Positions 27,977-37,371 of a DNA stretch of 64,000 nucleotides are shown in pieces. The translations under genes were made by a program, and so were the position numbers. The notes under the pieces are model-generated. The model did not search any database, had not been told where the DNA came from, and saw nothing but the letters and a program-made list of their open reading frames with translations. Position 1 is the first letter of the stretch, and each line of letters begins with the position of its first letter. The DNA comes from Flavobacterium yafengii (lineage in GTDB: Bacteria; Bacteroidota; Bacteroidia; Flavobacteriales; Flavobacteriaceae), in assembly GCF_030010375.1 (NCBI RefSeq), contig NZ_JASCRY010000003.1:434001-498000 (forward strand), written 5' to 3'.

Positions 27977-28474
27977 TTAAAGTTTCTTTTCCATTTTGTA
28001 ATCTTCCATTTTGTAGCCATGCTCCAATAGAATCTCTTCTTCTGAAACCACTTCAAATCCTGTTTTTTTATAAAACGAAATGGCTTTATTGAATTTATTC
28101 ACATTTAATGAAATAGTAGTAGATTGATTTTCCTTGGCTAAGTTTTCTACGGCGTCAATCAGCAATTTACCCGCTCCTTTTCCTTGTGCTTCAGGCAGCA
28201 AGTAGATTTTGTGTAAGCGCGTACAGTTTTGGTTTAAATAATTGTGTTCATACGAAGCAAAACCTAGACAAACTTCTCCCTCATTTACCAATAGGAAACG
28301 ATGTCCTTTTTGGTTTAAATTTTCAAGAAGAGTTTCCTCTGAGTAAAACAAATCGAGCATATAATCAATTTGTTCTTTCGATAAAATAGAACCGTAAGTG
28401 CTTGGCCAGGATTTATAGGCAATTTCTCGAATAGTTTTAAAGTCCTCTATTGCAGCTTCAGCTAGTAGTAACAT
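27977..28474 (-). CDS. GNAT family N-acetyltransferase
   Basis: 165 aa with the acetyl-CoA loop LPEAQGKGAGKLLIDAVE (~95-112) and the C-terminal strand-helix NVNKFNKAISFYKKTGFEV, typical of small-substrate or protein N-acetyltransferases. Substrate unknown. It lies between the exporter and the sensor kinase genes with short gaps and may be a single transcription unit. Confidence 0.88.
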   Translation of the reverse strand: MLLLAEAAIEDFKTIREIAYKSWPSTYGSILSKEQIDYMLDLFYSEETLLENLNQKGHRFLLVNEGEVCLGFASYEHNYLNQNCTRLHKIYLLPEAQGKGAGKLLIDAVENLAKENQSTTISLNVNKFNKAISFYKKTGFEVVSEEEILLEHGYKMEDYKMEKKL

Positions 28475-28501
28475 TGTAATTTATTAGTAAAATTATTGAA
28501 A

Positions 28502-30298
28502 TTAAAGCAAATCTCCTTTTGGAATAAAAATATAAAATTTAGCGCCTAGGCCCGGTTTTGCTTTTACTTTTATAAATCCTTTGTGATTATCTACAATTCT
28601 ACTGCAAATAGCCAGTCCAAGTCCAGTTCCTGAATATTTAGGATCAGTTTCTAAACGCTTGAACAATAGAAATATTTTATCGGAATATTCTTGTTTGAAA
28701 CCAATTCCGTTATCAGAAATGACAATTTTATGATAGTCCTTTTTATTGGCTATTTTATAATCATGCATTTCTTTTTCTGTAATTTTTTTAGAAGTAATAC
28801 TGATTTCTGGAGCAACATCTTCTTTACTGTATTTAAGAGAATTTGAAATTAAATTTATAAAAAGCTGCTTAACCTGAAAAGGTATCGCTTTAATTGTAGG
28901 CAAATTTCCAATTGTAATGATGGCTTTTTTATCTTCAATATTAGAAGATAAATCTTGAAGTATTTCTTCAATAACTTTATTTAGATCCGTTTTCACAAAA
29001 ACCTTATCGCCTTTTATTGTTCTGGAATAATTCACCAAATCAATCAGTAATGTCTGCATTCTATTAGCAGTTACACGGATTTTTGAAAAATATTCTTTCC
29101 CTTGTGACGAAAGCAAGTCCGATTCCTTTCCTTCTAATCTGGAGATAAACATTTGAATCTTACGAAGCGGTTCCTGCAAATCGTGGCTGACAATATTGTT
29201 AAAAGCCTCGAGTTCAGTATTAATATATTTAAGTTCTTTATTATTGTTTTCCAGCTCGAGTGTTTTATTATACTGGCTTGTAATATCATAATTAACCCCT
29301 ATCTTAATCAAATCTCCATTCCCGTTTTTAGTAAAACTACCTACGCCCATAATGTATTTTATATCTCCACTTGGTGTCAAAAATCGAAATATCATTGATG
29401 TAGATTGATGATTAACTAACGAATCAACATGTACTTTAGTCACATATTCTAAATCATCCGGATGAATATATTTAATTGAATTTTCTATATTCGGTTCGAA
29501 TGCATTGGGTTCAACGCCCATTAATCGAAATAAATTATCTGAAAAAGTATAGGCATTACTTTCTAAATTAACCATCCAATGCCCAAAACTAGCTGTCATT
29601 TCAGCAGAATTGTAGGACTCATTTAATAGCTTTAATTGATCATTTGCCTTTTTAAGTTCATCAATGTCAACATTCATTTTTTGGAACGAAAGCAGTAATA
29701 TAAGAAGCGAAAGTATAACTAATAAAAAAGCGGTAATGATTGAATCTTGTAATTCAAATTGATGGTTATTGTTTTCAAATTTCGTTTTTGTACTTTCAGA
29801 AAATATTATTTTAGTGACAAAGGATTTCATCATTTCGGTAACATTACTGTTCTCTAACAACATCGCATTTATCGCTACCGGACCAGAATTTTTACTTTGT
29901 GCAAGAAGTAAGGTCTTCCTAAATAGTTTGAATCTAATATCAATAAGCCTTTTTAATCGGTCTATATCATTGTATCTGGCGGTGTCATTTGCAGTTAACA
30001 ACTTAAGCTTTGTTATGCTTTCTTCAATTTTGCCCCTACTCAAAAAACGATCTTGTATATACGCTGCATCTTTTGTGATAATATAACTTCGCAAGCTCGT
30101 TTCGTAATTACTCATTACGGATAACAGCTTTTCTAATTCGAGTTGCGTTTCATTTGAATTTGCGATTAATTCAACCGTTGAATCAAGCTTTTTCATTTGG
30201 GAATAAAACATCGAGGCTATATAACAAACAACAACAATTGCAATAGCTAAAGCTATTTTAAACACTTGAGAGTTTTTATATAGTCCAAGAATTTTCAT
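28502..30298 (-). CDS. Sensor histidine kinase (two TM, CHASE3-like sensor, PAS)
   Basis: 598 aa. TM helices at ~13-31 and ~188-206 enclose a CHASE3-like helical periplasmic sensor. A PAS/PAC domain (~235-345, with SFGHWMVNLESNAYTFSDNL and IKYIHPDDLEYVTK) precedes HisKA with phospho-acceptor His in VSHDLQEPLRK (~372). HATPase_c follows with NLISNSLKYSK, DNGIGFKQEY and GTGLGLAICSRIV. There is no receiver domain. A stand-alone response regulator gene lies directly upstream on the same strand (10-bp gap) and is the likely partner. Confidence 0.93.
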   Translation of the reverse strand: MKILGLYKNSQVFKIALAIAIVVVCYIASMFYSQMKKLDSTVELIANSNETQLELEKLLSVMSNYETSLRSYIITKDAAYIQDRFLSRGKIEESITKLKLLTANDTARYNDIDRLKRLIDIRFKLFRKTLLLAQSKNSGPVAINAMLLENSNVTEMMKSFVTKIIFSESTKTKFENNNHQFELQDSIITAFLLVILSLLILLLSFQKMNVDIDELKKANDQLKLLNESYNSAEMTASFGHWMVNLESNAYTFSDNLFRLMGVEPNAFEPNIENSIKYIHPDDLEYVTKVHVDSLVNHQSTSMIFRFLTPSGDIKYIMGVGSFTKNGNGDLIKIGVNYDITSQYNKTLELENNNKELKYINTELEAFNNIVSHDLQEPLRKIQMFISRLEGKESDLLSSQGKEYFSKIRVTANRMQTLLIDLVNYSRTIKGDKVFVKTDLNKVIEEILQDLSSNIEDKKAIITIGNLPTIKAIPFQVKQLFINLISNSLKYSKEDVAPEISITSKKITEKEMHDYKIANKKDYHKIVISDNGIGFKQEYSDKIFLLFKRLETDPKYSGTGLGLAICSRIVDNHKGFIKVKAKPGLGAKFYIFIPKGDLL

Positions 30299-30308
30299 TT
30301 ATTCCTTA

Positions 30309-30761
30309 TTATATACTAAAGAAAAAAGTTTCAATATTTAAACCTGAAGTATGAAATTGCCAGTTCATGTTTACAACCTCCTTGATTACTTTTTTTAGTT
30401 TAGAAAAATCATTTGGTTTTTTGATATAGATATTTGCACCTTCAATAAAGGTGTCTTCAATATCTTTTTCTGATGAAGAGGTCGAATATATGGCAATCGA
30501 AACATCTTTAAAACGAGTGTTCGATCTAATTTCTTTTAGACAGTCTATCCCTGTTTTTCCGGGCATATTCAAGTCGAGAAATAAAACATGAGGCAACTTA
30601 ATTTCAGGATGCACTAAATAATCCATTAGATCATTACCATCTTTAAATAGAGTCAACTTATTATTCATTTTAAGCTCTTGTATAGCTTCACTAAAAAAAG
30701 TGCGATCATCTTCGTCATCGTCAGCTAAAAGAATATGCATTGAATCTTGGTGTGTAATCAT
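30309..30761 (-). CDS. Stand-alone response regulator (receiver only)
   Basis: 150 aa, a single CheY-like receiver with acidic cluster LLADDDEDD, phospho-acceptor Asp in LFLDLNMPGKTG, Ser/Thr switch YSTSSS and Lys in IYIKKP. It belongs to the Rcp1-like group of phytochrome-linked or kinase-coupled regulators lacking an output domain. It lies 10 bp ahead of the kinase gene and 30 bp after the AraC gene. An internal ATG at 30740 (MHILLADDDE) is a possible start. Confidence 0.92.
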   Translation of the reverse strand: MITHQDSMHILLADDDEDDRTFFSEAIQELKMNNKLTLFKDGNDLMDYLVHPEIKLPHVLFLDLNMPGKTGIDCLKEIRSNTRFKDVSIAIYSTSSSEKDIEDTFIEGANIYIKKPNDFSKLKKVIKEVVNMNWQFHTSGLNIETFFFSI

Positions 30762-30791
30762 AAAATATAGGGTATGTTTTTATAATTTTAT

Positions 30792-31364
30792 TTAATCGTT
30801 ATTAGACAACTCTCTCTTCTTAACTACAATCCTTTTAAACATTGAAGGTGTTAATCCTGTCACTTTTTTAAATTGAGTTGATAAGTAAGCAACACTACTA
30901 TAGTTTAATTCATGAGAAATTTCGGTTAATGTAAGTTTCTCTTCAATTATAAGTTTTTTGGCTCTTTCAATCTTTTGAATAATAATAAAATTCTCAATAG
31001 ATGTAAATGTGTATTCCGAAAAAACATTAGTAATATATCCGTATCTAAAGTTCAGTTTATCCGATAAATATTGAGAAATTGTTATGTTTGGAAACTTATC
31101 TTTTTCATAAACAATCTCAATTATAGCGTCTTTAATTTTTTGTATTAATTGTCCTTTTGGATTATCAATAATCTGAATACCATACTTGGTTAAACAAACC
31201 TGAAGTTCTGTTAAAACATTCTCAGAAACATTATCGCCAATTTCAATTTGTCCTAAATCCAACAGCTGATATTTAATATCAAATTTTTCTAATTGATCTT
31301 GTAATATTGCCTTACAAGCAACATTTCCATCATAATTAAAATTGAGCTTCATATCAATAAACAA
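30792..31364 (-). CDS. AraC-family HTH regulator with short N-terminal domain
   Basis: 190 aa. The N-terminal ~75 residues (MKLNFNYDG ... YGIQIIDNPKGQL) form a small alpha/beta domain found with this AraC type in Bacteroidota. The C-terminal two-helix-turn-helix AraC domain contains LTEISHELNYSSVAYLSTQF and KVTGLTPSMFKR. No classical ligand-binding cupin is present. It is the first gene of a set with the response regulator and sensor kinase, so joint signalling is likely. The start may be the second ATG, at 31352. Confidence 0.87.
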   Translation of the reverse strand: MFIDMKLNFNYDGNVACKAILQDQLEKFDIKYQLLDLGQIEIGDNVSENVLTELQVCLTKYGIQIIDNPKGQLIQKIKDAIIEIVYEKDKFPNITISQYLSDKLNFRYGYITNVFSEYTFTSIENFIIIQKIERAKKLIIEEKLTLTEISHELNYSSVAYLSTQFKKVTGLTPSMFKRIVVKKRELSNND

Positions 31365-31550
31365 GTATTAAGATTAAAATTAAGTTATAAATGTAAATTA
31401 AAAAACATTAATCTGTCACAAATAATTTAATTTAAATATAAAAACGGTATCCTTTTTTGGATGCAGCAAATATAAATAACTGATTATTAAGGTTCTTAAA
31501 TAATTCGGTATTCACTAAAAATTAGACCCCAAAGTATCCCTAATAAAAAA

Positions 31551-32144
31551 TTACCCATGAATTGTTTCATTTTTACCGTAATTTGTTATAATATTTTCTT
31601 CAAATTCAAGCCATTCTCTCCAACGCTTTTCAACGTCAATTCCTACACCATATTTCCTTGCATAGGTAATAAAAGTAGTGTAATGTCCCGCTTCGCTCTC
31701 CATCAAATCTCTGTAGAAAACTGATAACTCTTCATCGTTTATATTTTCCGAAAGCACTTTGAAACGCTCACAACTTCTGGCTTCTATCATTGCTGAAAAC
31801 AATAACCGTTCCACTAAACTCGAAACTCTGCTTCCATCGCTGCTTTTTTTCATGTACAAATACAATTCGTTTACATAATCATCTTTTCGTTCACGTCCCA
31901 ATTTCAAGCCACGCTTAATAATGATATTGTGAACTTGCTCAAAATGATCGATTTCTTCTTTGGCCAAAGCCAATAAATCCTTCACTAAATCCTGATGTTC
32001 GGAATTGTTAGTAATGATTGTAATGGCATTTGTAGCTGCTTTTTGTTCGCACCAAGCGTGATCTGTCAAGATTTCCTCGATGTTCTTTTCTACAATATTG
32101 ACCCATCTTGGATCCGTTGGTAATTTTAATCTTAGTACAGACAT
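31551..32144 (-). CDS. miaE: tRNA-(ms2io6A)-hydroxylase, di-iron MiaE
   Basis: 197 aa, a ferritin-like four-helix bundle with metal ligands in KEEIDHFEQVH and ESEAGHYTTF, the two EExxH-type sets of MiaE. It hydroxylates the isopentenyl group of ms2i6A37 in tRNA with oxygen. The length fits the family. It is downstream of glyA on the same strand, with a repeat-filled spacer between them. Confidence 0.9.
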   Translation of the reverse strand: MSVLRLKLPTDPRWVNIVEKNIEEILTDHAWCEQKAATNAITIITNNSEHQDLVKDLLALAKEEIDHFEQVHNIIIKRGLKLGRERKDDYVNELYLYMKKSSDGSRVSSLVERLLFSAMIEARSCERFKVLSENINDEELSVFYRDLMESEAGHYTTFITYARKYGVGIDVEKRWREWLEFEENIITNYGKNETIHG

Positions 32145-32164
32145 GATTTTAGTCTAAAAGTTAG

Positions 32165-32263
32165 AAAGTCAAAAGTCATAAAGTTAAAAGTCGAAAGCCA
32201 AAACTAAGACAGAATATTAAATTCTATTCAAAGACTTTCGACTTTCGACTTTAAAACTTTAAA
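32165..32263. repeat. Imperfect inverted repeat between miaE and glyA
   Basis: The left arm contains AAAGTTAAAAGTCGAAAG and the right arm CTTTCGACTTTCGACTTT, with further AAGTC/GACTT units on either side. The arms are about 30 bp each. This AAAGTCGAAAGTC-type repeat recurs between Flavobacterium genes and can fold into a long hairpin. It may stabilise or terminate the glyA message. Confidence 0.6.
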
Positions 32264-32273
32264 ACGTATTTAT

Positions 32274-33548
32274 TTAGTAAACGAAAATAGCTCTTTCGCT
32301 CATCATTTCATTTACTTCATTAGCTACCGCCTCGATAACATCTTCGTTAGTGTGATCCACTAAAACCCTGTCAATTAGAGCAACAATGGTTTCCATATCT
32401 TCTTCAACAAGACCACGAGTGGTAATAGCTGCAGTTCCTACACGAATTCCTGAAGTTACAAATGGTGATTTATCATCAAATGGAACCATGTTTTTATTTA
32501 CAGTAATTTCTGCTTTTACCAATGCATTTTCAGCATCTTTTCCAGAAATATTTTTGTTTCTTAAATCAATCAACATCATGTGATTATCTGTTCCGCCAGA
32601 AATGATTTCATATCCTCTTTTTACAAAAGCATCCGCCATAGCGTTAGCATTTTTTTGTAATTGTAAAGCATATGTAAAAAATTCATCTTTCAAAGCTTCA
32701 CCAAAAGCTACTGCTTTTGCAGCAATAATGTGCATTAACGGACCACCTTGATTTCCAGGGAAAACAGCCAAGTCTAATAAAGAAGACATCATTCTGATTT
32801 CTCCTTTTGGAGTAGTTAAACCAAATGGATTTTCGAAATCTTTACCCATCATAATCAAACCACCACGAGGACCACGTAACGTTTTGTGCGTTGTAGTAGT
32901 TACAATGTGGCAATGAGGTAATGGATCATTCATCAATCCTTTTGCAATAAGTCCGGCAGGATGAGAAATATCAGCTAATAAAATAGCGCCAACACTGTCA
33001 GCAATAACTCTGAAACGCTCAAAATCCATATCACGAGAATAAGCCGAAGCTCCTGCGATAATTAATTTTGGTTGTTCTCTAGTCGCTATTTCTTGAATTT
33101 TATCATAATTTAATCTTCCTGTTTCCTTATCTACACCATAAAAAGAAGGCGTGTATAAACGTCCTGAAAAATTAACCGGTGAACCATGCGTTAAATGTCC
33201 TCCATGAGACAAATCAAAACCTAAAATTTTATCTCCTGGTTTGATACATGCGTGGTAAACCGCTGTATTAGCTTGTGAACCGGAGTGTGGCTGTACATTT
33301 GCATAAGCAGCTCCAAACAATTCTTTGGCTCTGTCAATAGCAATTTGTTCAACAATATCAACTACTTCACAACCGCCGTAGTATCTTTTGCCAGGATATC
33401 CTTCAGCATATTTGTTAGTTAAAACAGAACCAGCTGCTTCCATTACTTCGTCACTTACGAAGTTTTCCGATGCAATAAGTTCTAATCCGTGAATTTGTCT
33501 TTCTTGTTCTTCTAGAATAAGGTCAAAAATTTGTTCGTCGCGTTGCAT
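32274..33548 (-). CDS. glyA: Serine hydroxymethyltransferase
   Basis: About 424 aa. Signature motifs are [16 protein letters not shown] at the N-terminus, [15 protein letters not shown], the PLP-lysine region [15 protein letters not shown], and [14 protein letters not shown]. It converts serine and tetrahydrofolate to glycine and 5,10-methylene-THF in the cytosol. I chose the ATG at 33548 because the conserved start [11 protein letters not shown] begins there; an upstream in-frame ATG adds 12 residues not expected in the family. A TATTTTTG -7-like box for this strand is at 33574-33581. Confidence 0.97.
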   Translation of the reverse strand: MQRDEQIFDLILEEQERQIHGLELIASENFVSDEVMEAAGSVLTNKYAEGYPGKRYYGGCEVVDIVEQIAIDRAKELFGAAYANVQPHSGSQANTAVYHACIKPGDKILGFDLSHGGHLTHGSPVNFSGRLYTPSFYGVDKETGRLNYDKIQEIATREQPKLIIAGASAYSRDMDFERFRVIADSVGAILLADISHPAGLIAKGLMNDPLPHCHIVTTTTHKTLRGPRGGLIMMGKDFENPFGLTTPKGEIRMMSSLLDLAVFPGNQGGPLMHIIAAKAVAFGEALKDEFFTYALQLQKNANAMADAFVKRGYEIISGGTDNHMMLIDLRNKNISGKDAENALVKAEITVNKNMVPFDDKSPFVTSGIRVGTAAITTRGLVEEDMETIVALIDRVLVDHTNEDVIEAVANEVNEMMSERAIFVY

Positions 33549-33591
33549 TTTTTTGATTTTCGTTAATTTGATGCAAAAATACAAAAAAACG

Positions 33592-33622
33592 TTTGGTTAA
33601 TAGTTAGATTATAATATATTTG
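33592..33622 (+). promoter_or_regulatory. Bacteroidota-type promoter for the fumarylacetoacetase gene
   Basis: TTTG at 33592-33595 and TATATTTG at 33615-33622, 19 bp apart, match the -33/-7 consensus (TTTG and TAnnTTTG). The start codon is 35 bp downstream. Confidence 0.7.
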
Positions 33623-33656
33623 ATGAGTAATTTTTTAACAAAATAATTAACAAAAT

Positions 33657-34940
33657 ATGCCAATAACAGCTAACGATACCAATAGAAAATCATGGCTAGA
33701 AGTACCTGTCAACAGTGATTTCCCTATTCAAAATATTCCTTTTGGAGTTTTTCTCACCAAAGAAAACATAGTAACCGTAGGGACTAGAATTGGAGATTTC
33801 GCCATAGACTTGGGAGCTTTACAACAATTAAATTATTTTGAAGGCATTGAACTGACGGATGATATGTTCATGCAGGACACTTTGAATGATTTTATTTCTG
33901 ATGGTCAAAAAACATGGCGTTTGGTACGAAACCGAATTGCAGAGCTTTTTGATGTGACAAATTCGAAACTACAAGATAATGCAAAAGACAGAGACATTAT
34001 AATATTCAAAATGGAAGATGTTGAAATGCAATTACCAGTACTTATTGGTGATTACACAGACTTCTACTCCAGCAAAGAACACGCGACCAATATAGGAAAA
34101 ATGTTTCGTGACCCTGAAAATGCATTACTGCCAAACTGGCTTCACATTCCTGTAGGTTACCACGGAAGAAGTTCTACTATTGTTCCTTCTGGGATTCCAG
34201 TACACAGACCAATGGGACAAACGCTACCAAACGGGGAAACAACACCTGTTTTTGGACCTTCTCGTTCAGTAGATTTTGAACTTGAAACTGCTTTTATCAC
34301 TACAGATGTAAATATAATGGGAGAAAACATTCCTGTAACCGAAGCTGAAGATTATATTTTCGGAATGGTTTTATTGAATGACTGGAGTGCCCGCGACATT
34401 CAAAAATGGGAATATGTGCCACTAGGACCATTCTTGGCAAAGAACTTCGCCTCTTCAATTTCACCTTGGATTGTGACTATGGATGCATTGGAACCTTTTA
34501 GAACCAAAGGACCAAAACAAGAACCAACTCCACTTCCCTATTTACAGCAGAAAGGAAAGCATTCTTTCGATATTAATTTAGAAGTGGCTATTCAGCCCGA
34601 ACATGCAGAACCTACTGTAATTTCTCATTCTAATTTTAAATATATGTATTGGACGATGAGCCAACAATTAGCGCATCACACCTCTAATGGTTGTCGCGTG
34701 AATTCTGGTGATATGATGGGATCCGGTACCATTTCAGGCCCTACTCCAGACAGTTTTGGTTCCATGTTAGAATTGACTTGGGGCGGAAAAAATCCAATAA
34801 AAATGAGCGACGGAACAGAGCGTAAATTCATCAATGACAATGACACCGTTATCATGAAAGGTTTTTGCCAAAATGGTCAGGTCCGAATTGGTTTTGGTGA
34901 AGTTTCCAGCAAATTACTACCACCTTTCGTTAGAAAATGA
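33657..34940 (+). CDS. fahA: Fumarylacetoacetase
   Basis: 427 aa, the last enzyme of tyrosine catabolism, hydrolysing fumarylacetoacetate to fumarate and acetoacetate. Family features are the N-terminal beta-barrel part (GVFLTKENIVTVGTRIGDF), DYTDFYSSKEHATNIGKMFR with the catalytic His and metal ligands, GYHGRSSTIVPSG, and ENIPVTEAEDYIFGMVLLNDWSARDIQKWE. The length matches bacterial and eukaryotic homologues. It has its own consensus promoter and a weak hairpin terminator, so it is monocistronic and set apart from other tyrosine-degradation genes. Confidence 0.96.
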   Translation: MPITANDTNRKSWLEVPVNSDFPIQNIPFGVFLTKENIVTVGTRIGDFAIDLGALQQLNYFEGIELTDDMFMQDTLNDFISDGQKTWRLVRNRIAELFDVTNSKLQDNAKDRDIIIFKMEDVEMQLPVLIGDYTDFYSSKEHATNIGKMFRDPENALLPNWLHIPVGYHGRSSTIVPSGIPVHRPMGQTLPNGETTPVFGPSRSVDFELETAFITTDVNIMGENIPVTEAEDYIFGMVLLNDWSARDIQKWEYVPLGPFLAKNFASSISPWIVTMDALEPFRTKGPKQEPTPLPYLQQKGKHSFDINLEVAIQPEHAEPTVISHSNFKYMYWTMSQQLAHHTSNGCRVNSGDMMGSGTISGPTPDSFGSMLELTWGGKNPIKMSDGTERKFINDNDTVIMKGFCQNGQVRIGFGEVSSKLLPPFVRK

Positions 34941-34960
34941 AAAGAATAAATATAACGTCT

Positions 34961-34999
34961 AAAAACCTAGCAATTGTACTATTTTTGTTAGGTTTTTTT
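34961..34999 (+). terminator. Weak hairpin terminator after fahA
   Basis: AAAAACCTA pairs with TTAGGTTTTT around an AT-rich loop, followed by T residues. Confidence 0.55.
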
Positions 35000-35095
35000 A
35001 TGGCATTATTTTTGGATTTTAAAATTAAAAACCCATAAAACTGCTTAAAAACAGTAGAAACAATTTCGAAAAATCATTTACTTAACTGTAAGCTT

Positions 35096-36280
35096 ATGAA
35101 AAAAATTACTTTTTTATTATCCCTGTTTCTTCTTATTTCCTCTTGTGGTGTGAAACAAACCCAAAATTTATTAAGCTCTGGAAATTACGATCAAGCAATT
35201 GATAATGCCGTTTCAAATTTGCGAACCAATAAAGATAAAAAAGGCAAACAAGATTATGTTTACTTGCTTGAGGAGGCTTTCGCCAAAGCAAAAGAACGCG
35301 ATTTAAATGCTATAAATTTGTTAGCCAAAGATGCTAATCCTGCTCAATTGGAAAAAATGTACAACACCTATTTACAATTGAATTCCCGTCAGGAAAAAAT
35401 CAAACCGTTACTCCCTTTGAAACTAATTAAAGAAGGACGAAATGCCATTTTTCCATTTGACAATTATAACGACCAAATAATTGACAGCAAGAATGCGTTA
35501 TCAGCTTATTTGTATACCAATGTTAAAAAATTAATGGGAACTTCAGACAAAATGAATTACCGAAAAGCGTATGATGATATGGAATATTTAAACCAAATAA
35601 CTCCAAATTATAAAAACGTTTTACAACTCATGGATGAAGCTAAATTTAAAGGTTCTGATTATGTTTCGGTTTACACCAAAAACGAAACGAATATGATTAT
35701 CCCGGTTCGTCTTCAAAATGACTTATTGGATTTTAGCACCTATGGATTGAACGACAAATGGACTGTCTACCACAGCAACAAACAAAAAGGAATTGATTAT
35801 GATTATGGAATGGTAATCAACTTTAGACATATTTATATTTCGCCTGAGCAAATAAAAGAAAGAGAGTTTGTAAAAGACCGCATCATAAAAGATGGAGTCA
35901 AAAAACTGATTGACGCCAACGGAAAAGAAGTTCTAGACGAAAAAGGCAAAGTGGTGATGGTGGATGATATGAGAAATGCAACAGTACGCATTTATGAATT
36001 CAGACAGTTTAAATCCTGTCAAATTACTGCTAAAGTAGATTACATCAACTTTAAAAGCAATCAATCATTACAATCTTTCCCAATAGCCAGTGAGTTTATT
36101 TTCGAAAATATTTATGCAACATATAAAGGAGATCGACGCGCTTCTGACGATAATTATTACTCTTATTTTGACAAAAGAGCGGTAGCTTTTCCTAGCAATG
36201 AACAAATGGTTTATGATACAGGAGAAGATTTAAAAGCTAAAATAAAAGATGTAATCAGCAGAAACAGGTTTAGAAACTAA
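35096..36280 (+). CDS. Lipoprotein with TPR-like N-terminal half, unknown function
   Basis: 394 aa with a lipoprotein signal (lipobox ISSC, Cys ~17). A helical region with TPR-like spacing follows (LLSSGNYDQAIDNAVSNL ... DYVYLLEEAFAKAKERD). The C-terminal half is beta-rich and includes RNATVRIYEFRQFKSCQITAKVDY. I know homologues only as conserved flavobacterial hypothetical proteins. Its own terminator follows at 36306. Envelope location is inferred from the lipobox. Confidence 0.8.
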   Translation: MKKITFLLSLFLLISSCGVKQTQNLLSSGNYDQAIDNAVSNLRTNKDKKGKQDYVYLLEEAFAKAKERDLNAINLLAKDANPAQLEKMYNTYLQLNSRQEKIKPLLPLKLIKEGRNAIFPFDNYNDQIIDSKNALSAYLYTNVKKLMGTSDKMNYRKAYDDMEYLNQITPNYKNVLQLMDEAKFKGSDYVSVYTKNETNMIIPVRLQNDLLDFSTYGLNDKWTVYHSNKQKGIDYDYGMVINFRHIYISPEQIKEREFVKDRIIKDGVKKLIDANGKEVLDEKGKVVMVDDMRNATVRIYEFRQFKSCQITAKVDYINFKSNQSLQSFPIASEFIFENIYATYKGDRRASDDNYYSYFDKRAVAFPSNEQMVYDTGEDLKAKIKDVISRNRFRN

Positions 36281-36305
36281 TATTTTAAATTAATACTATT
36301 ACATA

Positions 36306-36342
36306 AAACTCCTTGATAATTAAACCTATCAAGGAGTTTTTC
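36306..36342 (+). terminator. Rho-independent terminator
   Basis: AAACTCCTTGATA pairs with TATCAAGGAGTTT across an 8-nt loop, then a T run. It separates the lipoprotein gene from the arginine operon. Confidence 0.88.
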
Positions 36343-36394
36343 GATTTAAAAAATCAACAATACATTAAAATTTTGTTACAAAACACAAATTTAG

Positions 36395-36424
36395 TGTTGT
36401 GTTTTAAAAATATGTGTACTTTTG
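36395..36424 (+). promoter_or_regulatory. Consensus promoter of the arginine/proline operon
   Basis: TGTTG at 36395-36399 and TACTTTTG at 36417-36424 (perfect TAnnTTTG) are 17 bp apart. The expected transcription start is about 36430, so the first structural gene (36750) has a leader of some 320 nt. Confidence 0.75.
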
Positions 36425-36429
36425 CACCA

Positions 36430-36510
36430 ATGAATAAAACAAGTTTACATATAACTACTTTGTCACGGACAAACAGACCTACGACTTCTCCCGAAGTACG
36501 GATGCTATAA
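36430..36510 (+). CDS. Possible leader peptide of the arginine operon (26 aa)
   Basis: The ATG falls at the predicted transcription start, so the message would be leaderless. The peptide has three Arg, two of them CGG, in its second half, plus six Thr. This would suit translation-dependent attenuation, but I find no clear terminator/anti-terminator pair behind it. Apart from a short CTATA/TATAG stem, nothing else identifiable lies between 36511 and 36749. Treat as a candidate only. Confidence 0.3.
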   Translation: MNKTSLHITTLSRTNRPTTSPEVRML

Positions 36511-36749
36511 CTATAGTACCCAAAAGCTGTTTCGTATCTTTATTCATTTTTCATTTTTTTCGTTTTGAAATTACCGCTATTTTCCATTGGATTAATATAT
36601 CCAAAAACTAATACTTATTTATTACTATTGCATTGTCGTTCAATTTATTGCACAACAATCAACAGTTTTAATATTATATTTGAGTTTGGCGAAAATTCAT
36701 TTCAAAAACAAATACACGAATCATTTTTTAACTCAAATAATCTCTTGAA

Positions 36750-37367
36750 ATGAAAATTTCTATCGTTGTAACTCAGGAAGAACATTATAAGTATTCGCAG
36801 GAAATATGCGATACTATTGAATCGTCCGCCTTATTAAGAGGTACTGGGATTGCTAAAAGAACTCCGGAATACATCCAAAAAAAGATGGAAAGCAAAGATG
36901 CTGTCATTGCATTAGACAATGGCAAATTTGCTGGTTTTTGCTATATCGAAAGTTGGCAACACGGGAAATTTGTGGCACATTCTGGTTTGATTGTACATCC
37001 TGATTACAGAAATTTAGGCTTAGCAAAAAAAATCAAATCATTTGTTTTTGATTATTCATTGGAAAAATATCCAGAAGCTAAGGTTTTTGGAATTACAACT
37101 GGTTTGGCGGTAATGAAAATCAATTCAGATTTGGGTTATAAACCTGTTCCTTTTTCAGAATTGACTAGCGACCCAAGTTTTTGGAAAGGATGCCAAACGT
37201 GTACCAATTATGAAATCCTAAAAAGTAAAGACAATAAAATGTGCTTGTGTACCGGAATGCTTTATGACCCAAAAGAAAAGCCTAAAGACCCGCCTAAACA
37301 CCCATTTAACGTCAGAGTATTAAACAGATTAAAATCAATTAAAGAAGCCTTGTTCTTAAAAAAATAA
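36750..37367 (+). CDS. GNAT acyltransferase, candidate first enzyme of arginine synthesis
   Basis: 205 aa GNAT fold with the acyl-CoA site VHPDYRNLGLAKKIKSFVFD (~90-110). The C-terminal section has four clustered cysteines (CQTC and, further on, CLC), possibly a metal site. It is the first gene of the arginine operon, 4 bp before argG. Neither a classical argA nor argJ is present here, so this is the obvious candidate for the N-acylglutamate synthase that starts the pathway. The GNAT call is firm and the substrate is inferred from context. Confidence 0.78.
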   Translation: MKISIVVTQEEHYKYSQEICDTIESSALLRGTGIAKRTPEYIQKKMESKDAVIALDNGKFAGFCYIESWQHGKFVAHSGLIVHPDYRNLGLAKKIKSFVFDYSLEKYPEAKVFGITTGLAVMKINSDLGYKPVPFSELTSDPSFWKGCQTCTNYEILKSKDNKMCLCTGMLYDPKEKPKDPPKHPFNVRVLNRLKSIKEALFLKK

Positions 37368-37371
37368 TATC

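Noticed and set aside
30309..31364. AraC regulator and receiver as one split hybrid gene
   Set aside because: Both have proper starts and stops, a 30-bp gap and complete domains, so they are separate genes.
36313..36510. A longer frame covering the arginine leader region
   Set aside because: It starts inside a terminator and crosses the promoter; only the last 26 codons are considered as a possible leader.
36565..36753. A 62-codon frame directly before the first arginine gene
   Set aside because: Low-complexity AT-rich sequence with no family features, lying in the untranslated leader.
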